Made by a program: the position numbers and the translations under genes
Shown: piece after piece, positions 7,197 through 9,357 of the stretch
Numbering within the stretch: the stretch's first letter is position 1
How the letters are laid out: the number at the start of each line of letters is the position of its first letter
The notes under the pieces: generated by a model
The model's database searches: none
The model's input: only the letters and a program-made list of their open reading frames with translations
What the model was told of the DNA's origin: nothing
Assembly: GCA_024277285.1 (NCBI GenBank)
Contig: JAJRVM010000150.1
Coordinates: forward strand, 1-9,357
From: Planctomycetota bacterium
GTDB lineage: Bacteria; Planctomycetota; Planctomycetia; Pirellulales; Pirellulaceae
Direction of reading: 5' to 3'
Length of the DNA: 9,357 nucleotides

Positions 7197-7525
7197 TCGT
7201 TTTCTCCTTTTTGCGATCGTGATTCCAAAGCAGCGCGCAGAACGCTATTCTCATGATTCTTGGTTCCTGCCTGGCTGCCTGGGCAGCGTCGCTTAGCGAA
7301 CGCTTCGCGTTTGGACGAACATGACTTGCTGCCTCCGAGCGTACAGGTGTTACCATGCCGTGGGGCCGCGCCGCACTGCGCCGCGGAATTCGCGGCCTGT
7401 TGTTGCGCGGCGCAGGTCATCCATGCACTGCCGGAGAGCGTTGCCCCCAACACGGCCCCGACCGTCGAACCGGAAACAGAACCGAGAAACTCGCGACGAT
7501 TCGGCCTGCGTTGATCGTGAGTCAT
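7193..7525 (-). CDS. Short Tat-signal ORF, probably a truncated exported protein
   Basis: The ATG at 7525 gives 110 residues starting MTHDQRRPNRREFLGSVSG, then a moderately hydrophobic stretch TVGAVLGATLSGSAWMT ending near CAAQ. This is a twin-arginine signal (NRREFLG, Arg10-Arg11) as on many planctomycete secreted enzymes, which are normally 300-600 residues long. Only about 70 residues follow, with five cysteines over the whole chain and a basic, low-complexity C-terminus (SKREAFAKRRCPGSQ) matching no domain I know. The stop TGA overlaps the GTG of the beta-helix gene. It is either the stub of a gene whose body was lost, now acting as a leader for the beta-helix gene, or a genuine small Cys-containing exported protein. 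A longer frame up to 7753 lacks any sign of coding. The Shine-Dalgarno sequence is weak. Confidence 0.5.
   Translation of the reverse strand: MTHDQRRPNRREFLGSVSGSTVGAVLGATLSGSAWMTCAAQQQAANSAAQCGAAPRHGNTCTLGGSKSCSSKREAFAKRRCPGSQAGTKNHENSVLRAALESRSQKGENE
7203..7209 (-). promoter_or_regulatory. Ribosome binding site deciding the GTG start of the beta-helix gene
   Basis: AAGGAGA on the minus strand lies 6 bases before the GTG at 7196, inside the end of the upstream Tat-signal ORF. It supports GTG over the internal ATG at codon 17, which has no comparable site. Confidence 0.7.
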
Positions 7526-7662
7526 GAGCAATCCGTCCCCTATGCGAGATTCGATGTGAGGCAAGTCGTGATGACAGCTTCGCGGAAAGAACCGGGGCAT
7601 GCGCCGAGCGAGTTCCGGAAACCACGGAGAGACACAATACATCGGCGTTGCGCCTTGGAAAC

Positions 7663-7701
7663 CGGGCCCCAATCCACACACCGGCGAGGCGCTGGGGCCC
7701 G
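7663..7701. repeat. 9-bp inverted repeat, possible hairpin
   Basis: cgggcccca (7663-7671) and tggggcccg (7693-7701) are perfect reverse complements, 21 bases apart. Nearby, gccggcaa occurs twice (about 7730 and 7748). These lie 3' of the methyltransferase-like remnant on the minus strand and could have been its terminator region, but there is no T-run. The rest of 7526-7764 shows no gene. Confidence 0.35.
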
Positions 7702-7764
7702 TGAGCAGGCATCGGCTTGGGCGGCAACGGCCGGCAATCCTGAGAGCCGGCAAGCCACCTGGCC

Positions 7765-7980
7765 CTACTTGCGCTTGGTTGCCACCACCATGAATTTCGC
7801 CTTATGCGGATTGGGCGTGGACGACTTGGCCGCGAATTTCACCTTTGCGAAGCCTGCGGCGCGGAGCCTGGCGACGTAGTCTTTTTGCCGTAAGAGTTTC
7901 AGGCCCATCCGGGCTTCCCAGCCCTCTTTTGGGGAGAGGGCCTCGTCCGGAGTGTCGTTATCGACTAGTAACAGTCCAAT
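7765..7980 (-). pseudogene. C-terminal remnant, methyltransferase-like tail
   Basis: An open frame ends at TAG 7765-7767. It reads LLLVDNDTPDEALSPKEGW, EARMGLKLLRQKDYVARL, RAAGFAKVKFAAKSS and KAKFMVVATKRK. The pattern of a helix, then L..AGF..V.. and a final strand ending in basic residues resembles the C-terminus of class I SAM-dependent methyltransferases, but no SAM-binding motif is present in any frame upstream. The only internal ATG (7908) would give 47 residues. The frame stays open upstream to about 8064 without a likely start. It is probably the 3' end of a gene broken by frameshift. The family call is weak; the coding character of the last 70 residues is fairly convincing. Confidence 0.4.
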
Positions 7981-8041
7981 CCGAGTCCTCGTCTCGTTTG
8001 ACGAAGTTCGGATGTCGCTTGAGAAAAACCGCGTGCGGCGC

Positions 8042-8218
8042 TCACTCGCAGTGTCTTTCCGCCGCTAATTCCACGATCATCGGGCTGTTAACTTTGAGGA
8101 TAGCAAAACGGTTGCTGTTTTGCGCTGTGACGAACAGAAACGTGAAAAAGAGAAGTGGTACGTGTATGCAGAGCGACTGAGCGGGATGAGCTTGTCGTCT
8201 ACATGCGGCCGCGCACAT
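8042..8218 (-). CDS. Short ORF with signal-like helix, possibly the head of a broken gene
   Basis: The ATG at 8218 gives 58 residues: a basic, Cys-containing start (CRRQ), a hydrophobic run VPLLFFTFLFVTAQ like a signal peptide, then NSNRFAILKVNSPMIVELAA and a TGA at 8042-8044. The same frame continues past the TGA as APHAVFLKRHPNFVKRDED and stops at 7958. The next frame then carries the methyltransferase-like tail. The segments may be parts of one decayed minus-strand gene for an exported protein. No Shine-Dalgarno sequence is evident and I recognise no family. Confidence 0.22.
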   Translation of the reverse strand: MCAAACRRQAHPAQSLCIHVPLLFFTFLFVTAQNSNRFAILKVNSPMIVELAAERHCE

Positions 8219-8221
8219 TCG

Positions 8222-8469
8222 TCACTGACTGAACCCATTGCAGACATCTCCCATTCTGCCTCGATCGCCACGATAAATGTACCACTCCCCTCGTTTCCGC
8301 TTCCCGGTACGTCCACGCTTTGTATTCTTGGGTTTCGGTTTAACCATATCCGACGAAGGCCGCTTTGAAGAAATCTGCGAGTTCTTGCGAGCTTTGGCCA
8401 GTTCCGCTTCAAATTCCACGGTGCGTGCCTGCAACTCCTGGATAACGGCACCAGTTCTTCGTGGGTCGG
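8222..8469 (-). pseudogene. IS66-family transposase N-terminal fragment
   Basis: The frame ending at 8222 reads AVIQELQARTVEFEAELAKA, RKNSQISSKRPSSDMVKPKP and TKRGRTGKRKRG. This is the coiled-coil plus KNSxxSSKPPSSD linker at the start of IS66 TnpC transposases, which normally continue with GGQPGH and a zinc finger and reach about 450-550 residues. Here the match ends near 8288 and is followed by unrelated residues and a stop. On the N-terminal side PTHEEL (8469-8452) is in another frame, joined by an apparent one-base deletion at about 8450. Part of the upstream start is also lost. No terminal inverted repeats of IS66 and no TnpA/TnpB genes are visible, so this is a dead fragment. Confidence 0.65.
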
Positions 8470-8482
8470 TTTTTACTTCTCA

Positions 8483-8505
8483 TTTGTCGTTGCCATAACG
8501 ACAAA
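8483..8505. promoter_or_regulatory. Operator-like 9-bp inverted repeat
   Basis: tttgtcgtt and aacgacaaa are perfect reverse complements separated by gccat. The right arm overlaps the candidate -35 box of the rightward promoter, as expected for a repressor site. It could alternatively form an RNA hairpin ending transcription from the left. Confidence 0.45.
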
Positions 8506-8527
8506 AACCTACCCAACATGCTAGAAT
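8498..8527 (+). promoter_or_regulatory. Candidate promoter for the small ORF and methyltransferase
   Basis: ACGACA (8498-8503) and TAGAAT (8522-8527) are separated by 18 bases and resemble a sigma-70 type -35/-10 pair. It faces the rightward genes and would leave a 5' leader of about 135 bases. No gene is supported between 8528 and 8669. Confidence 0.35.
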
Positions 8528-8669
8528 CCACCGATGTCAGTTTTTCGCCCGTGAACGGTTACGTCTTTAGACCTTTTCTATTCTTTCCAGTAACTTACTC
8601 CGGCACCCGAAAACTCGACGTTACGCTGAACCATTACATCCTCTGTCAATAACTTCCCACAGGAAAACG

Positions 8670-8786
8670 ATGCCCACGTCCATTTTTCAACCCGCCGCGC
8701 CCGTCATGCGGATGAACCAGATATATGACGAACTCTTCAATAATCCTCATCAGCACGATTGTCTTTTTCAAAGGCAATGCCGATGA
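8670..8786 (+). CDS. Small ORF (38 residues) coupled to the methyltransferase
   Basis: The ATG at 8670 has AGGA 5 bases upstream (8661-8664), the clearest ribosome binding site in this part. It encodes MPTSIFQPAAPVMRMNQIYD followed by ELFNNPHQHDCLFQRQCR and a TGA at 8784-8786. The stop overlaps the start of the methyltransferase gene as ATGA. No family is recognised. It may be a leader peptide that sets methyltransferase translation by termination-reinitiation, a real small protein, or a remnant of a longer gene. Confidence 0.4.
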   Translation: MPTSIFQPAAPVMRMNQIYDELFNNPHQHDCLFQRQCR

Positions 8787-9357
8787 ATGACGACACCTCC
8801 ACCGAACAACAGATCGATGATGCAACTGTCAATCGCTATTTTAATGGTGCAGGTGGAGGCACAGCAGACACGGTCAGCATGATGGCCCATGAGCACAATC
8901 TGCCAACCAGCGCGGCCCGATATCGAGTACGCGAAGAGATACGCACTGTTGGTGATTGGCTCGACGCCGTGGGTGCCTCAGGGCGCGTGCTTGACCTTGG
9001 CTGTGGGGCGGGGGCCTGGACCGAGATTTTCGCCAAGCGTTACAAGGCTGTCGTTGGGATCGACCGTAGTCCCTTGATGGTGAAGGCTGCCAGGGAAAGA
9101 GTGGCTCGCCTGCCCAATGTTGAGATCTTTGAAGGTGACGGCCGGAAGAACCTTCCGGAAGAATCCTTTGACATGATCTTCTTGGGTGGCCTGTGTATGT
9201 ATCTGAAGAACGCGGACGTCGTGACGCTGCTTCACTCTCTGAAGCACCGCCTTAGCAAAGAGGGTTCGATCATCCTCCGCGAGTCGACTGTGCGGCAGGG
9301 CGCATCCTTGGCACAAGGCGAGTATCAGGCAGTCTACCGAAGCGTAGGTCTGTACAA
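8783..9357 (+). CDS. Class I SAM-dependent methyltransferase (3' end outside window)
   Basis: The 191 visible residues form a Rossmann-fold methyltransferase. Motif I is VLDLGCGAGAWT (69-80), the acidic residue after strand 2 is Asp94 (VVGIDRS), the motif-II-like acidic residue is Asp118 or Asp119 region (FEGDGR), strand 4 is DMIFLGGLCMYL (130-141), and LSKEGSIILRES (158-168) is the strand-5 region. The RESTVRQG...GEYQAVYRS ending resembles methyltransferases found in surface-polysaccharide loci; its substrate is not evident. Two in-frame ATGs are possible (8777 and 8783). The second is preferred because AAAGG lies 8 bases upstream and because it overlaps the stop of the small ORF. The gene is cut by the window edge. 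Confidence 0.88.
   Translation, partial: MNDDTSTEQQIDDATVNRYFNGAGGGTADTVSMMAHEHNLPTSAARYRVREEIRTVGDWLDAVGASGRVLDLGCGAGAWTEIFAKRYKAVVGIDRSPLMVKAARERVARLPNVEIFEGDGRKNLPEESFDMIFLGGLCMYLKNADVVTLLHSLKHRLSKEGSIILRESTVRQGASLAQGEYQAVYRSVGLY

Noticed and set aside
7526..7753. N-terminal extension of the Tat-signal ORF to 186 codons
   Set aside because: The extension would bury the twin-arginine signal 85 residues inside the protein; the ATG at 7525 gives a normal Tat N-terminus.
7355..7879. 174-codon plus-strand open frame
   Set aside because: The composition is arginine- and proline-rich shadow sequence, antisense to the Tat-signal start and to the methyltransferase-like tail.
8077..8451. 124-codon minus-strand frame overlapping the IS66 fragment
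   Set aside because: Its first part is an out-of-frame copy of the transposase remnant and the rest has no recognisable pattern.
8461..8652. 63-codon plus-strand frame across the promoter region
   Set aside because: It overlaps the inverted repeat and candidate promoter, has no good ribosome binding site and no family pattern.

Overview
The window looks like chromosomal DNA of a planctomycete or a close relative. The evidence is circumstantial: moderately GC-rich sequence, large exported hydrolases with odd domain combinations, a Tat signal of the RRxFL type, loosely packed genes, and much gene debris between them. No rRNA, tRNA or CRISPR array is visible.

Layout, left to right. Positions 3-302 (+) hold an internal piece of a membrane acyltransferase-3 gene, which runs into the 3' end of the next, convergent gene. 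Positions 195-2759 (-) encode an exported two-domain protein: an M14-type zinc carboxypeptidase followed by an alpha/beta-hydrolase (esterase) domain. The gap at 2760-3012 contains a striking nested inverted repeat with a perfect 27-bp inner stem. Positions 3013-4551 (-) encode an exported five-bladed beta-propeller protein of the glycosidase-like type. Positions 4552-4936 have no gene I can support. Positions 4984-5381 (-) are a compact hicB-hicA toxin-antitoxin pair. Positions 5619-7196 (-) encode an exported right-handed parallel beta-helix protein with a C-terminal bacterial Ig-like (BIG2) domain. Its GTG start overlaps the stop of a 110-codon open frame (7193-7525) that begins with a clear Tat signal peptide but has no recognisable mature domain.

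Positions 7526-8470 look like a gene graveyard on the minus strand. They hold a C-terminal tail resembling a methyltransferase, short open segments in other frames separated by stops, and the N-terminal part of an IS66-type transposase with a frameshift. To the right the coding strand flips. A candidate promoter with a 9-bp inverted repeat over its -35 region precedes a 38-codon small ORF (8670-8786). That ORF overlaps, by ATGA, the start of a class I SAM-dependent methyltransferase (8783 to the window end, incomplete).

How the parts may work together is inference. The three large minus-strand genes all encode exported proteins suited to attacking or binding extracellular polymers (peptide, ester, polysaccharide). 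They are separated by gaps and by a toxin-antitoxin module, so they need not form one operon. The methyltransferase at the right edge resembles those found in surface-polysaccharide loci. I found no clear multi-gene novel system. The most unusual items are the carboxypeptidase-esterase fusion, the nested hairpin element, the coupled Tat stub, and the coupled small ORF.
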